The notes: generated from the letters alone by a model not told the origin. A stretch of DNA of 64,000 nucleotides from Scatonaster sp045598705 (GCA_045598705.1 JAZLMM010000026.1:1-64000); one strand, 5' to 3'. Positions 26,936 through 35,395 are shown, counted from the first letter of the stretch. Numbers and translations are program-made.

Positions 26936-28081
26936 TTAATTCTCAATCTCATCAATTGTCTGGATCTTACGCATACCGGAAAATAGCGGAATTTGTATAA
27001 TGCCCAGTAATGCTACGAATACTGCCAGAATTCTTGGGATGACTTGCGGTCGCCAGATCTTTACATAAAGTCCGCGTGGCTGAAATAGCAGGAACTTGAT
27101 CAGCATCGAGACACCGAAGCACAGCACAGCGCCAACGGCAAGAGCAATACCCATACAGATGAGCATCTCTTTGAGCGCCATCAGGTAGATCTCGCCGGAG
27201 GTAAAACCGATGGAATTCAGTAAACACCATTCATTGTGTCGGTCCATAATATGCAAGGCAAGTACAACGACCACACAAATCATGAGCAGTGCGGCAGACA
27301 CTACAGTAAATAGTGTCTGAACAGTATCTAGATCACCAATGCTCGCTCGATGATTGACTTCTGCACTTGCGCGATCAGTGTAAAGATTAAGGCGGAAACC
27401 GTGTTTCTCGAATATGGGCCGCGCATCCACTTGCGCCGACTCGGTAAGTAATAGTATCCAGATGTTATTCTCACCGGGGTGCGCAATTCCGCAGGCCAGA
27501 TAATAAGGAGAATCGACAACGCCCACCACGTGGTATCTCGTTCCAATCAATGAAAGAAGCAGTCCACTATGCTTATTGTTGTCCACCAGTCTCTGGTCCA
27601 CCAGGATCTCACCTGCTGCTTCTGGCATTCTTCCAGAGCTTAATCTTCCATCCATGTGTTGAAGGTACTCTTCACAATCGCTTTTCCCTTCAAACAAGAG
27701 ACACTCCTGGTAGTTGGTTCCGACGGTCGCCTGAAAGACCACTCGTTGCATCGAGCATACTTTGGCATCAATAATTCCTGCTTCCCCTCGAATGGCATCA
27801 CACTGCTCGGAAACTGCTTGCCATGCGCCAAGACGGTATTCCTCGACCGTTGCATAGTCTTCCGGCGTAATGTCAATCGCAGCGGAAGCATACTGTATTC
27901 GATCATAAGGTTCAACATTTGCCAACCAATAGGGTTCCTCGACGCCGCCGATAATATAATTCATCATATAGATCAACACGACAAACACTGCTAAACTAAT
28001 CACCAACACGGTAGACCGTACCCGATTGTTTCGGATATACGGCCATGGCGACAGTCTCGATTTCTCTTCTCGCTTCTTCAT
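26936..28081 (-). CDS. FtsX-family ABC permease, single domain
   Basis: The 381-residue protein has an N-terminal membrane segment (about 24-44), a large exterior domain, and three C-terminal membrane segments preceded by DRHNEWCLLNSIGFTSGEIY. ATGGAG lies eight bases before the ATG at 28081, supporting this start over one six codons upstream. It heads the permease-ATPase-permease set. There is a 173-base gap to the LuxR-type regulator before it. Confidence 0.82.
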   Translation of the reverse strand: MKKREEKSRLSPWPYIRNNRVRSTVLVISLAVFVVLIYMMNYIIGGVEEPYWLANVEPYDRIQYASAAIDITPEDYATVEEYRLGAWQAVSEQCDAIRGEAGIIDAKVCSMQRVVFQATVGTNYQECLLFEGKSDCEEYLQHMDGRLSSGRMPEAAGEILVDQRLVDNNKHSGLLLSLIGTRYHVVGVVDSPYYLACGIAHPGENNIWILLLTESAQVDARPIFEKHGFRLNLYTDRASAEVNHRASIGDLDTVQTLFTVVSAALLMICVVVVLALHIMDRHNEWCLLNSIGFTSGEIYLMALKEMLICMGIALAVGAVLCFGVSMLIKFLLFQPRGLYVKIWRPQVIPRILAVFVALLGIIQIPLFSGMRKIQTIDEIEN

Positions 28082-28254
28082 TTTATACGCTCCATTCATC
28101 TTTCACACCCGATTTCTCGAGTCTATCCATAGTGTAGAGATTGTCGATGAAATCGAACAGTTACCCCAGTCACATTCTCCCATTAAGAGAAATATGACTG
28201 GGGTCACACATTCGGATATTAGATGATGACTGAAGTCATATTGTGCATTTGCGA

Positions 28255-28962
28255 TTACAGATCGAAAGACTGCAGTCGAATGGCCAATTTTGTACGATCG
28301 TGTTCGTCCAATTTGTCGTAGATGCTGGAAACATAATTCTTCACGGTTCCCTCGCTGATAAAGAGGATGGAGGCGATCTGCGCATTGGTACACCCTTCGC
28401 AAATGAGCTTACAGATTTCTTTCTCTCGATCAGTAATCCCCCAATCTTCTATCTTCTGTTTCGGTTCCGAAGAATAGGTCCGTGCACTACTTCTTGCATC
28501 GTCTAAGGTCGACTTCGTTTCAGATGTTTCAACGTGTTCAGAAGAAAGCATGGCATTTAGTTTCTGCATCACTTTGATATCTAGGACGCTCTGTCCCTTC
28601 AGTGCTTGTTCTACGGCATTGAGAATTGCGTCTTTACCGGAATCTTTCAGAAGATAGCCCACCGCACCGCCGGAGATCGCGCCGGCAATATTCTGTTCAT
28701 CGTAGAAAGTGGTCAGTACAATGATGCGGATATTGGGATACTGTGCTTTGACAAGCGGAATCAACTCATTGCCACCCATATCAGGCATGTTGAGATCCAC
28801 CAGCATCACATCCGGTACACATATTGGATCCTTCAGAAGTTCCAAGGCTTTCACCCCGTTCTGCGCTTTCCCACATACTTCGTGTTCACCCGAAATCGTC
28901 AGAATGATCTCCAAGCTCTCCAGTAATAACGGCTCATCGTCAACCAACAGTATTCTTGCCAT
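28255..28962 (-). CDS. NarL/LuxR-family response regulator
   Basis: The 235-residue regulator has a receiver domain (ILLVDDEP; acceptor in MLVDLNMPDMGG; K in LLKDSG). A linker and a LuxR helix-turn-helix (TDREKEICKLICEGCTNAQIA, then SEGTVKNYVSSIYDKL) follow. GGAGGGAT precedes the ATG. The partner kinase ends three bases upstream. It probably activates the permease-ATPase-permease genes that follow. Confidence 0.93.
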   Translation of the reverse strand: MARILLVDDEPLLLESLEIILTISGEHEVCGKAQNGVKALELLKDPICVPDVMLVDLNMPDMGGNELIPLVKAQYPNIRIIVLTTFYDEQNIAGAISGGAVGYLLKDSGKDAILNAVEQALKGQSVLDIKVMQKLNAMLSSEHVETSETKSTLDDARSSARTYSSEPKQKIEDWGITDREKEICKLICEGCTNAQIASILFISEGTVKNYVSSIYDKLDEHDRTKLAIRLQSFDL

Positions 28963-28965
28963 GTT

Positions 28966-30162
28966 CTATCCCTCCACCGGCAAGGAAATGCATACTGCAA
29001 ATCCATCCACACTTTCAATCGTGCAATTGCCGCCTTTCTTCTCCGCATAGTCAATCATCTTTCGAAGACCAAATCCGCGATTGATTCGCTGCCGCTTCTC
29101 TTCCGAAGTCAGATTCCCCCATCCAGAACCATTATCCTGCACCTTCAGACGCAGATTCTTCTCATCACGGAGAAATGTGATGACAAAGACTTTCGCCTGA
29201 CCATGCTTGACACCATTGGTCAGCAGTTCTTGCAAGGAACTGCTTAGAAACGAAGCCGTCTGCATAAGAATTCGTTCCTCGGAATCGACCTGTCCGAAAT
29301 TGTGATACACCTTGATCTCCGTATCCATCATGAAGTCCGAAACCATGTTCTGAAGTGATTGCATATAGTCATGGATTGCAATTCGGTCATCCTCCGCGTC
29401 CAGCGTACGAACTACGCTTCGCACCGATGAGATGGCCTCATGGACACGAGAGTTTGCGAGATCGATCTTCTCCTTCGCCCGCTGGGTATCATTGGGCATC
29501 AGAAGTGTAGCTGCATCCAAGGTCACCGTTGCTGCAGAGAGTGTATGGCCGACCTGGTTATGGATGTCACGGGAAATACGTTCACGCTCCTGAAGACGGG
29601 CGTTGTACTCATTCGTCGACTGCATTTTGCCCAATTCTTCACGTAGTTTTCGCTGCTCCATCGCATCTACTGATGAAGCCGTGAGTGCCTGATTCAACTG
29701 TGCTTCCGTCATCGTAAATTTACGAAGTGCAAATAACAGCACTTCCCATAATCCGTAGATGGCCAACGCTAGAGATACATTAAGCAAGCAGCCAAGGATA
29801 TTCGGACGAGTGATCAGCAGGTCCGTCACCAAAGCACCAATCGACAGAAGTAGGCCCATCGCATGCGTGACACGTCGATGTTCGAAGAGAAAACCAGAAA
29901 CAAGGAGAAGGCTCAGCGATCCCATATACCAGTGAGGAACCAACACAATCCCACCTACCATCAGGATCACACTTAGAATCTGAATCACCCTTCTCGGTCT
30001 CCCTTCAAGGAAACAAACCAGATTCAGAAGAACCATATTGATGCAGAACCACAGGCAGGCCAGCCAGAATTCTTGAAAACAAGCCAGAAGTATGCTTTCG
30101 CCCAGCACGGCTATTCCCGCGCCATACCATACGGCTCGATTCTCATATGAATTGTTTCGCAC
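28966..30162 (-). CDS. NarX/DesK-type sensor histidine kinase
   Basis: The 398-residue kinase has about five to six membrane segments in the first 150 residues, little exterior sequence, and a HisKA_3 domain with the phospho-histidine in RERISRDIHNQVGHTLS. HATPase_c with NGVKHG and DNGSGWG follows. I place the start at GTG 30162: GGAGG lies six bases before it, and a good promoter at 30215-30243 would leave any longer form without a 5' leader. It is the first gene of the two-module block. Confidence 0.88.
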   Translation of the reverse strand: MRNNSYENRAVWYGAGIAVLGESILLACFQEFWLACLWFCINMVLLNLVCFLEGRPRRVIQILSVILMVGGIVLVPHWYMGSLSLLLVSGFLFEHRRVTHAMGLLLSIGALVTDLLITRPNILGCLLNVSLALAIYGLWEVLLFALRKFTMTEAQLNQALTASSVDAMEQRKLREELGKMQSTNEYNARLQERERISRDIHNQVGHTLSAATVTLDAATLLMPNDTQRAKEKIDLANSRVHEAISSVRSVVRTLDAEDDRIAIHDYMQSLQNMVSDFMMDTEIKVYHNFGQVDSEERILMQTASFLSSSLQELLTNGVKHGQAKVFVITFLRDEKNLRLKVQDNGSGWGNLTSEEKRQRINRGFGLRKMIDYAEKKGGNCTIESVDGFAVCISLPVEG

Positions 30163-30214
30163 GTTATGCCTCCGGTCGTTTCTCACAATCAAGAAAGTCT
30201 CTATCTTGCCGTCC

Positions 30215-30243
30215 ATTATACATTCGCTTAATAAATCCTGCAA
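30215..30243 (-). promoter_or_regulatory. Promoter for the LuxR-type TCS operon
   Basis: On the minus strand TTGCAG (30243-30238) and TATAAT (30220-30215) are separated by exactly 17 bases. The predicted transcript starts near 30208, before the GTG at 30162. It nearly abuts the divergent tRNA-Leu promoter. Confidence 0.65.
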
Positions 30244-30246
30244 AAA

Positions 30247-30275
30247 TTGACCGATGTTCGAAAAAGTGATAACAT
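30247..30275 (+). promoter_or_regulatory. Promoter for tRNA-Leu
   Basis: TTGACC (30247-30252) and TAACAT (30270-30275) are spaced 17 bases apart. The -10 ends 14 bases before the tRNA 5' end. Confidence 0.6.
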
Positions 30276-30289
30276 TGCATCTGTGTCAT

Positions 30290-30372
<83 letters not shown>

Positions 30373-30379
30373 TTCAAGT

Positions 30380-30410
30380 GACGACTCCTTATCGCCGAGA
30401 GGTAGTAAGG
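30380..30410 (+). terminator. Left part of the tRNA-Leu terminator, split by the IS element
   Basis: GACGACTCCTTA (30380-30391) is the 5' arm of a hairpin. The 3' arm TAAGG begins here and continues after the mobile element as AGTCGTC and then TTTTTT (to about 32942). Removing the element and one target copy restores a perfect 12-bp stem, a 14-base loop and a T run. The terminator is therefore interrupted. Confidence 0.85.
30401..30410. repeat. Left target-site duplication (10 bp)
   Basis: GGTAGTAAGG directly abuts the left terminal inverted repeat and is identical to 32920-32929 on the other side. Confidence 0.93.
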
Positions 30411-30428
30411 CAATGTCATTAAGTTAAG
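30411..30428. repeat. Left terminal inverted repeat
   Basis: CAATGTCATTAAGTTAAG is the exact reverse complement of 32902-32919. Confidence 0.95.
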
Positions 30429-30453
30429 CATTGACTGAAATATGGTCAAACAA

Positions 30454-30501
30454 AAAAAGCACTATACTATACATCAAAAAATAAGTAGTATAGTGCTTTT
30501 T
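30454..30501. terminator. Bidirectional terminator at the left end of the element
   Basis: GCACTATACTA (30459-30469) pairs perfectly with TAGTATAGTGC (30486-30496), flanked by an A run on the left and TTTTT on the right. On the minus strand it ends the transposase transcript. On the plus strand it could replace the broken tRNA-Leu terminator. Confidence 0.8.
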
Positions 30502-30540
30502 ACTGTTTATGAGCATGGAAAAAGTAACATAGTAATACTA

Positions 30541-31863
30541 CTATGCTACACGATATATAAACCCTGAAAATCTCTTTGCTTTGATTTTGCGTTCATCATT
30601 TCGATTTGGTCTTACGGGAAGAATATATCTTGATATTAAATTGTTTATATCAGGAGGCGAACTATTATTGCTATTTCTAAACGCATCCATGCAAATATAG
30701 AAAGCCATCGTAAAATTCACTTGGTATTTCCATTTTCGATTTTTATCGTTTTCGATAACAGTCGAAGCAATAATCTGTTCTGCGTAATTATACATAATTA
30801 TTCTTGACCATATTTCTTGCTCAATAAAGGCTCTTTTCTTTGAATGAAGGTTTACAAGACCGAGAGCATACTTCAATTCTCTAAATGAAGTTTCTATTCC
30901 CCAACGCCGATGATATAGTTTTCTAATTTCTTCAAGAGGAAACTCAAAACGACCTAGAGATGTGACAAGAGTTTCATATGTCCCATTATTAAGCCGTAAT
31001 CGAACAACACGTAGAGTCATTTTGAATGGAGATTCATAGTTCCAAGTAGTAGACTTCTTATATTTGCCAAATTTTGATATTCCGCTAATCCATTTAGCTC
31101 TTCCTTCTTTATACAGTTCTTTATCTTTATTTGTTTGAGTGGTTCGGAGTTCAAAACTAATTTCCGTATCGAATTCAGACAAAGGCAGTTGTTTTACCTC
31201 GGTAATCCAATCATTCTTAACTCTGATAAGATAGAAAAGGTTATCCGTACGGTTGATTGTTTCGATAAGATTAAGCGAATTATATCCTCGGTCTGCTATC
31301 AGAATAGATTTTGAAAAAACATTTCTTTTGATTAAATTACAACAAGCCAGCGGCTCATTTACCATATTACGTGGTTGTACAAAACAGTCTAAATATGTAC
31401 GATTTTCAAGATCAAACAACGCATTTATATGCAACTGATTGAACCCTTGTTCAAGATATGTTTCTTTATCTCGTGGATTTGTGGGGATATTTAATACTGT
31501 TCCATCCACTGCATAGAGATGATATCCCTTGTATGATTTAGCATTGCTGCAAAGCGAGTTGAATTTATGAAATAAATACTCAAATGCGTATGGGGTAATC
31601 TTTGCTCGTTGCTGAACAAATGCAGAAACAGTTGCTTTTCTTCGTTTGTTTTTGAAAAAGTCATAAAGCTCTTTATTTAGAGAATTGCCGGCCAGCCCAA
31701 GAATACATTTAATGGTATCTGAAAATGTGAAAACACGAGTGCGTGTAAAATTAACGGACGGATTTGCACAAAAAATGGATGTCTTTGTTGACATCTGTAA
31801 TAAAAGATTGTTTAATCTTCGATATAAGACTTTTGCTGTAGTTTTGATTACCATACCAAACAT
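30541..31863 (-). CDS. IS4-family transposase
   Basis: The 440-residue DDE transposase has D120 in YAVDGTVLNIP, D191 in ILIADRGYNS and the family signature Y-(2)-R-(3)-E-(6)-K exactly as Y317, R320, E324, K331 (YHRRWGIETSFRELK). All three catalytic acids are present and the frame is open, so it may be active. It cuts and pastes DNA at the terminal repeats of its element. The ATG has no strong ribosome site, consistent with low expression; an in-frame ATG three codons later is possible. Codon use is AT-rich compared with the neighbouring kinases. Confidence 0.95.
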   Translation of the reverse strand: MFGMVIKTTAKVLYRRLNNLLLQMSTKTSIFCANPSVNFTRTRVFTFSDTIKCILGLAGNSLNKELYDFFKNKRRKATVSAFVQQRAKITPYAFEYLFHKFNSLCSNAKSYKGYHLYAVDGTVLNIPTNPRDKETYLEQGFNQLHINALFDLENRTYLDCFVQPRNMVNEPLACCNLIKRNVFSKSILIADRGYNSLNLIETINRTDNLFYLIRVKNDWITEVKQLPLSEFDTEISFELRTTQTNKDKELYKEGRAKWISGISKFGKYKKSTTWNYESPFKMTLRVVRLRLNNGTYETLVTSLGRFEFPLEEIRKLYHRRWGIETSFRELKYALGLVNLHSKKRAFIEQEIWSRIIMYNYAEQIIASTVIENDKNRKWKYQVNFTMAFYICMDAFRNSNNSSPPDINNLISRYILPVRPNRNDERKIKAKRFSGFIYRVA

Positions 31864-31929
31864 TATCTTGATAATCTAAACTTGCATTACAATATAGTCT
31901 TAAAGGTAGTAAAAGTCAAGCAAATACGG

Positions 31930-31935
31930 TATAAT
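31930..31935 (+). promoter_or_regulatory. -10 element for the toxin-antitoxin operon
   Basis: TATAAT lies 38 bases before the antitoxin ATG. The -35 at 17 bases is weak (TAGTAA). Autoregulation by the antitoxin would be normal for such operons, but no clear operator palindrome is seen. Confidence 0.5.
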
Positions 31936-31973
31936 ATAGTTGGAATTAAAGGATAGAAGAAAGGAGAATTCAA

Positions 31974-32558
31974 ATGGTTACTGCTCATAATGTTGCTGAT
32001 TTTTTTATTGATATAGCCAAAAATAATGAAAATGATACAATAACCAATCTGCGTGTTAATAAACTTGTTTATTTTGCTCAAGCATGGTACTTAACGCGTT
32101 ATAACATTCCTCTCTTCAACGAAGAAATTGAAGCGTGGGATTATGGTCCTGTTGTTTCATCCTTGTATCAAGTTTACAAAAAGTACGGAAAGAATAATAT
32201 TGATACTGTATCCGATAATTATTCTTCGAAAATCTTTTCTGCAGATGAACTTAAAACTCTGATAGATGTTGCCGTTTATTACGGTAAGTATTCTACAACA
32301 GAACTTGTAAATTTGACACATAGGAAAGATAGTCCGTGGTATAAGGTTATGACATCACAGAATAGAACATCGTGCATTATTTCAAAGGAATCTTTGAAAG
32401 ATTATTATCAAAATCAAGCTCCGCTGACGTCTTTCAAACTTCCAACATGGATGTATGAGGGTGTTAGCGAAGTACGCCGCAATGAGAACGGAGTTATTAT
32501 CCTAGATTCTGATGATGAAGATTGGGCAGGTGACGATTGGGAGGACTATGATGCCTGA
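31974..32558 (+). CDS. Panacea (DUF4065, GepA/SocA-like) antitoxin
   Basis: The 194-residue protein begins with the Panacea domain pattern: VADFFIDIA, then LRVNKLVYFAQAWYL, then PLFNEEIEAWDYGPVVSSLYQVYKKYG. The C-terminal ~40 residues are acidic (DSDDEDWAGDDWEDYDA) and probably touch the toxin. Panacea proteins act as antitoxins for many unrelated toxins. Here the next gene overlaps by eight bases and encodes a PemK/MazF-like protein, so the pair is probably a type II toxin-antitoxin module. AAGGAG lies seven bases before the ATG. It is a passenger inside the IS4-family element. Confidence 0.85.
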   Translation: MVTAHNVADFFIDIAKNNENDTITNLRVNKLVYFAQAWYLTRYNIPLFNEEIEAWDYGPVVSSLYQVYKKYGKNNIDTVSDNYSSKIFSADELKTLIDVAVYYGKYSTTELVNLTHRKDSPWYKVMTSQNRTSCIISKESLKDYYQNQAPLTSFKLPTWMYEGVSEVRRNENGVIILDSDDEDWAGDDWEDYDA

Positions 32559-32868
32559 ACAATGGGAGATATGGTATGCAAAATTTGCGTTTGAAGAAGA
32601 TCCAACCAAGATTAAGAAAAGACCTGTTTTAATACTAGGAGATAATAAGGCATTTCCAATCTTGACAGCAAAAGTAACCAAATCCTCGCCTCGCCCAGGT
32701 TATCCTGGAGAATATGCAATAGTTCGTTGGAAAGAAGCCGGACTAAACTTCCCTTCAACGATTCGTTTATCTAAAAATTGCTACTTGTATCAAAATGATA
32801 TGCTATACAGGATTGGACGACTTGCACCCTCAGACATTATCGCAATAGAACAAATTATTCAAAATTAA
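32551..32868 (+). CDS. PemK/MazF-fold toxin partner
   Basis: The 105-residue protein has the MazF/PemK barrel pattern: QWEIWYAKFAFEEDP near the start, KIKKRPVLILGD, a central PGYPGEYAIVRWKEAGL and SKNCYLYQNDMLYRIGRL. Family members are mRNA-cleaving ribonucleases. The usual PGxRPxxI start motif is only partly kept (KKRPVLIL), so activity is inferred. GGGAGG precedes the second of two adjacent ATG codons (32551), making that the better start. It overlaps the antitoxin end by eight bases, which couples translation. Confidence 0.75.
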   Translation: MPEQWEIWYAKFAFEEDPTKIKKRPVLILGDNKAFPILTAKVTKSSPRPGYPGEYAIVRWKEAGLNFPSTIRLSKNCYLYQNDMLYRIGRLAPSDIIAIEQIIQN

Positions 32869-32870
32869 AT

Positions 32871-32904
32871 AAGAAGGAAGCCCTCAAATGAGGACTTCCT
32901 TCTT
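32871..32904. terminator. Hairpin after the toxin gene at the right end of the element
   Basis: AAGAAGGAAG pairs with CTTCCTTCTT, extended by CCT/AGG past one mismatch. It starts three bases after the toxin stop and overlaps the right inverted repeat by three bases. T-rich sequence follows better on the minus strand. Confidence 0.65.
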
Positions 32905-32919
32905 AACTTAATGACATTG
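32902..32919. repeat. Right terminal inverted repeat
   Basis: CTTAACTTAATGACATTG is the exact reverse complement of 30411-30428. Confidence 0.95.
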
Positions 32920-32929
32920 GGTAGTAAGG
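32920..32929. repeat. Right target-site duplication (10 bp)
   Basis: GGTAGTAAGG follows the right inverted repeat and is identical to 30401-30410. The sequence that continues, AGTCGTC and a T run, is the rest of the tRNA-Leu terminator. Confidence 0.93.
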
Positions 32930-32964
32930 AGTCGTCTTTTTTCTCTTCTTACAGAGAAATCATG

Positions 32965-33016
32965 TTCACATCGATTTTACACATTCTTGATTACAGTTTC
33001 GAGTTCGCATTATAGA
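32965..33016 (+). promoter_or_regulatory. Pho-box-like repeats and -10 before the PhoB-like gene
   Basis: TTCACA (32965), TTTACA (32976) and a weaker TTGATT (32987) lie at exact 11-bp intervals, as in Gram-positive PhoP boxes of the form TT(A/C/T)A(C/T)A. A TATAGA -10 (33011-33016) lies about 19 bases after the third repeat. This suggests autoregulation of the kinase/regulator genes. Confidence 0.55.
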
Positions 33017-33053
33017 ATAGAATAGAATGAGAAGCAAATTGAGGTGACTTGGG

Positions 33054-33725
33054 TTGATCTATTGCGTGGAAGATGACAATGGCATAAGAAATCTGATGTT
33101 ATATACCTTACACGCGTCCGGCTTCCGTGCGGAAGGATTTTGCACGCCTGTAGATTTTTGGGAAGCGATGCAGAATGAGCAACCACAATTGATCATCTTG
33201 GATATCATGCTACCTGGAGAAGATGGCCTTTCTATTCTTAAGAAGCTTCGTGCTGATATAGGTACCAACGAAATCCCCATTATCATGGCAAGTGCTCGAG
33301 GAACAGAATATGACAAAGTATTGGGGCTGGATCTTGGTGCAGATGATTATCTCGTCAAACCTTTCGGAATGATGGAAATGATATCACGCGTCAAATCCGT
33401 CTTACGCAGAACTACCCCCAAGAATCCTCCTGTCCTTTCTTGCGAGAGGATTGCCCTTTGTGTCGATCGGCACAGTGTCGAAGTTGACGGTGTAGAAGTT
33501 GCGTTGACGCTGAAAGAATATGACTTACTTCACGTATTTCTGAAGAATCAAGGAATTGTACTATCTAGAGATCAATTACTCGAGAAAGTATGGGGACAAG
33601 ACTATCTGGGCGAAACCAGAACCGTAGACGTTCATATCGGAACGCTTCGCACGAAGCTTGGCGAAGCAGGAAACCTGATTGAAACCGTGCGCGGTGTAGG
33701 CTATAAATTGGAGTCAAGCGAATGA
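33054..33725 (+). CDS. PhoB/PhoP-like response regulator
   Basis: The 223-residue OmpR-family regulator has a receiver (IYCVEDDNGIR; acceptor D in LIILDIMLPGEDG; K in YLVKPFG) and a winged-helix domain ending HIGTLRTKLGEAG and VRGVGYKLE. The start is TTG at 33054, placed seven bases after GAGGTG. The acidic pocket directly follows, so no longer form fits. Its stop overlaps the kinase start (ATGA). Pho-box-like repeats upstream and a downstream Na/Pi carrier gene support a role in phosphate starvation. Confidence 0.9.
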   Translation: MIYCVEDDNGIRNLMLYTLHASGFRAEGFCTPVDFWEAMQNEQPQLIILDIMLPGEDGLSILKKLRADIGTNEIPIIMASARGTEYDKVLGLDLGADDYLVKPFGMMEMISRVKSVLRRTTPKNPPVLSCERIALCVDRHSVEVDGVEVALTLKEYDLLHVFLKNQGIVLSRDQLLEKVWGQDYLGETRTVDVHIGTLRTKLGEAGNLIETVRGVGYKLESSE

Positions 33726-35395
33726 CTAAGAGAATTTTCCATTCTATCTGTCTAGTTGCCCTTGTCGTATTTATCTCCTCGCTTATCATCATCGTGGGCG
33801 TGCTCTACAGCTATTTCTCCAAACAACAAATGAAGAGTCTCAAAGTGGCCACGACGCTATGCGCTTCTGCAGTCGAGCAAGACGGAATCGAATACCTCGA
33901 AGCCTCGTCCAATGAAGACTTCCGAATTACCTGGATTGCAGCGGATGGAAAGGTCATTTATGATAACAGGATTCAAGTTGCAACGATGGAGAACCACTTA
34001 CAGCGCGAAGAAATTCGTGAAGCGATAGCTTCTGGTTATGGTGAGAGTTCCCGTCGCTCATCCTCCTTGATGGAGAAACAACTCTACTGTGCCCGCAAGC
34101 TCTCTGATGGTACTATTCTTCGCCTCTCCACTTCCCATATGACGCCCTGGTCCTTGATTCTATCAATGATTCAGCCAATCATTCTGGTAATTGTCATTGC
34201 GCTTGGACTCTCGCTCTATCTCGCCTACCGTCTGTCTAAACATATCGTCAAACCGCTGAACGAATTGAACCTAGACAATCCAAACATCGACTCGATAGAG
34301 TATGAAGAAATCACACCTTTGGTCACACGGATTAAGAACCAGCAGCAATTGTTGCATCTACAGAAGAAAGAACTGGAGAAGAAGCAAAGAGAATTCGATA
34401 CCGCCACGAAGCACATGAACGAAGGAATCATTCTACTTTCAGAGAGTGGATCAATATTGAGCATCAATCAATCCGCAGCAGATTTGTTAGGAATCAGCCA
34501 GTACTGCGTAGGCAAAGATCTCTTGCTCTTTAACAGCAGTTCTGAAATACAAGAATTAATCCGAATCGCTCGTGAAGGAAATCGTAGCGAGCAATTCATC
34601 ACACTAAAAAATCGTAATTACCAGATTAATTCCAGTCCGATTATTAGTGAAGATAAAGTCTCCGGTATTGCTGTCGTCGTGCTCGATATTACCGAGAAAG
34701 AGAAAGCAGAAGAAGCAAGACGTGAGTTCACGGCGAATGTATCTCATGAACTGAAAACGCCGCTTCAGAATATTTCAGGGCGGGCAGAACTTCTGGCTAA
34801 TGGTCTGGTTCAACCGAATGACTGCCCAAGATTTGCCGAACAAATTCTGTCAGAGTCGAAGCGAATGATCGCTTTGATTGAGGATATCATCAAGCTTTCA
34901 CACCTTGATGAAGGGGCAGAATCGATGCAGTATCAGGCCGTCGACCTCTATGAACTATCAGCGATTACCATACATAATCTTTCAAATGTTGCTCAATCCG
35001 CCAACGTTTCTCTCACTTTGAGTGGAGAGCACACGGACATGATAGGTATTCCTGAGTTACTCTCCGGCATTATCTATAACCTATGTGACAACGCCATCAA
35101 GTATAATCACGAAGGCGGAAGCGTAGCAGTCGAAGTATCAAGTAATGCTTCCGAAGTGATCCTGAACGTCAAGGATACGGGTATCGGCATACCACCTGAT
35201 GCGCAAGAACGCATTTTCGAAAGATTCTATCGGGTAGACAAGAGTCGGTCGAAATCTGTAGGCGGTACCGGACTTGGACTTTCTATTGTAAAACATTCTG
35301 TAAAACTACATAATGGTGAAATCAAGATTCATAGTATCGTTGATGAAGGAACCACAATTACAGTTACTTTGCCTAAAGGAGAACCTAAGAAATGA
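33722..35395 (+). CDS. PhoR-like sensor histidine kinase
   Basis: The 557-residue kinase has membrane segments at about 9-31 and 142-165 with an exterior sensor region between. A HAMP-like stretch, a PAS domain (about 225-325), HisKA (NVSHELKTPLQNISG) and HATPase_c (NLCDNAIKYN, DTGIGIP, GGTGLGLSIV) follow. This matches PhoR-type architecture. ATGA overlap on both sides couples it to the regulator before and the HD-domain gene after. Confidence 0.92.
   Translation: MTKRIFHSICLVALVVFISSLIIIVGVLYSYFSKQQMKSLKVATTLCASAVEQDGIEYLEASSNEDFRITWIAADGKVIYDNRIQVATMENHLQREEIREAIASGYGESSRRSSSLMEKQLYCARKLSDGTILRLSTSHMTPWSLILSMIQPIILVIVIALGLSLYLAYRLSKHIVKPLNELNLDNPNIDSIEYEEITPLVTRIKNQQQLLHLQKKELEKKQREFDTATKHMNEGIILLSESGSILSINQSAADLLGISQYCVGKDLLLFNSSSEIQELIRIAREGNRSEQFITLKNRNYQINSSPIISEDKVSGIAVVVLDITEKEKAEEARREFTANVSHELKTPLQNISGRAELLANGLVQPNDCPRFAEQILSESKRMIALIEDIIKLSHLDEGAESMQYQAVDLYELSAITIHNLSNVAQSANVSLTLSGEHTDMIGIPELLSGIIYNLCDNAIKYNHEGGSVAVEVSSNASEVILNVKDTGIGIPPDAQERIFERFYRVDKSRSKSVGGTGLGLSIVKHSVKLHNGEIKIHSIVDEGTTITVTLPKGEPKK

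Larger units (their letters stand above)
30411..32919. mobile_element. IS4-family element carrying a toxin-antitoxin pair (2,509 bp)
   Basis: The element has perfect 18-bp terminal inverted repeats (30411-30428 and 32902-32919) and a perfect 10-bp target duplication on both sides. It holds an intact IS4-family transposase on the minus strand and a divergently placed Panacea antitoxin / PemK-MazF-like toxin operon on the plus strand. Hairpins that could terminate in both directions lie near each end. Base composition is clearly more AT-rich than the neighbours. Perfect ends suggest a recent insertion. IS4-family elements of the IS231 type are known to make 10-12 bp duplications and sometimes carry passenger genes; a toxin-antitoxin passenger is unusual. 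Confidence 0.92.

Noticed and set aside
33013..33027. (TAGAA)3 repeat before the PhoB-like gene as a variable tract
   Set aside because: Only three copies and placed after the -10, where length change would have little predictable effect.
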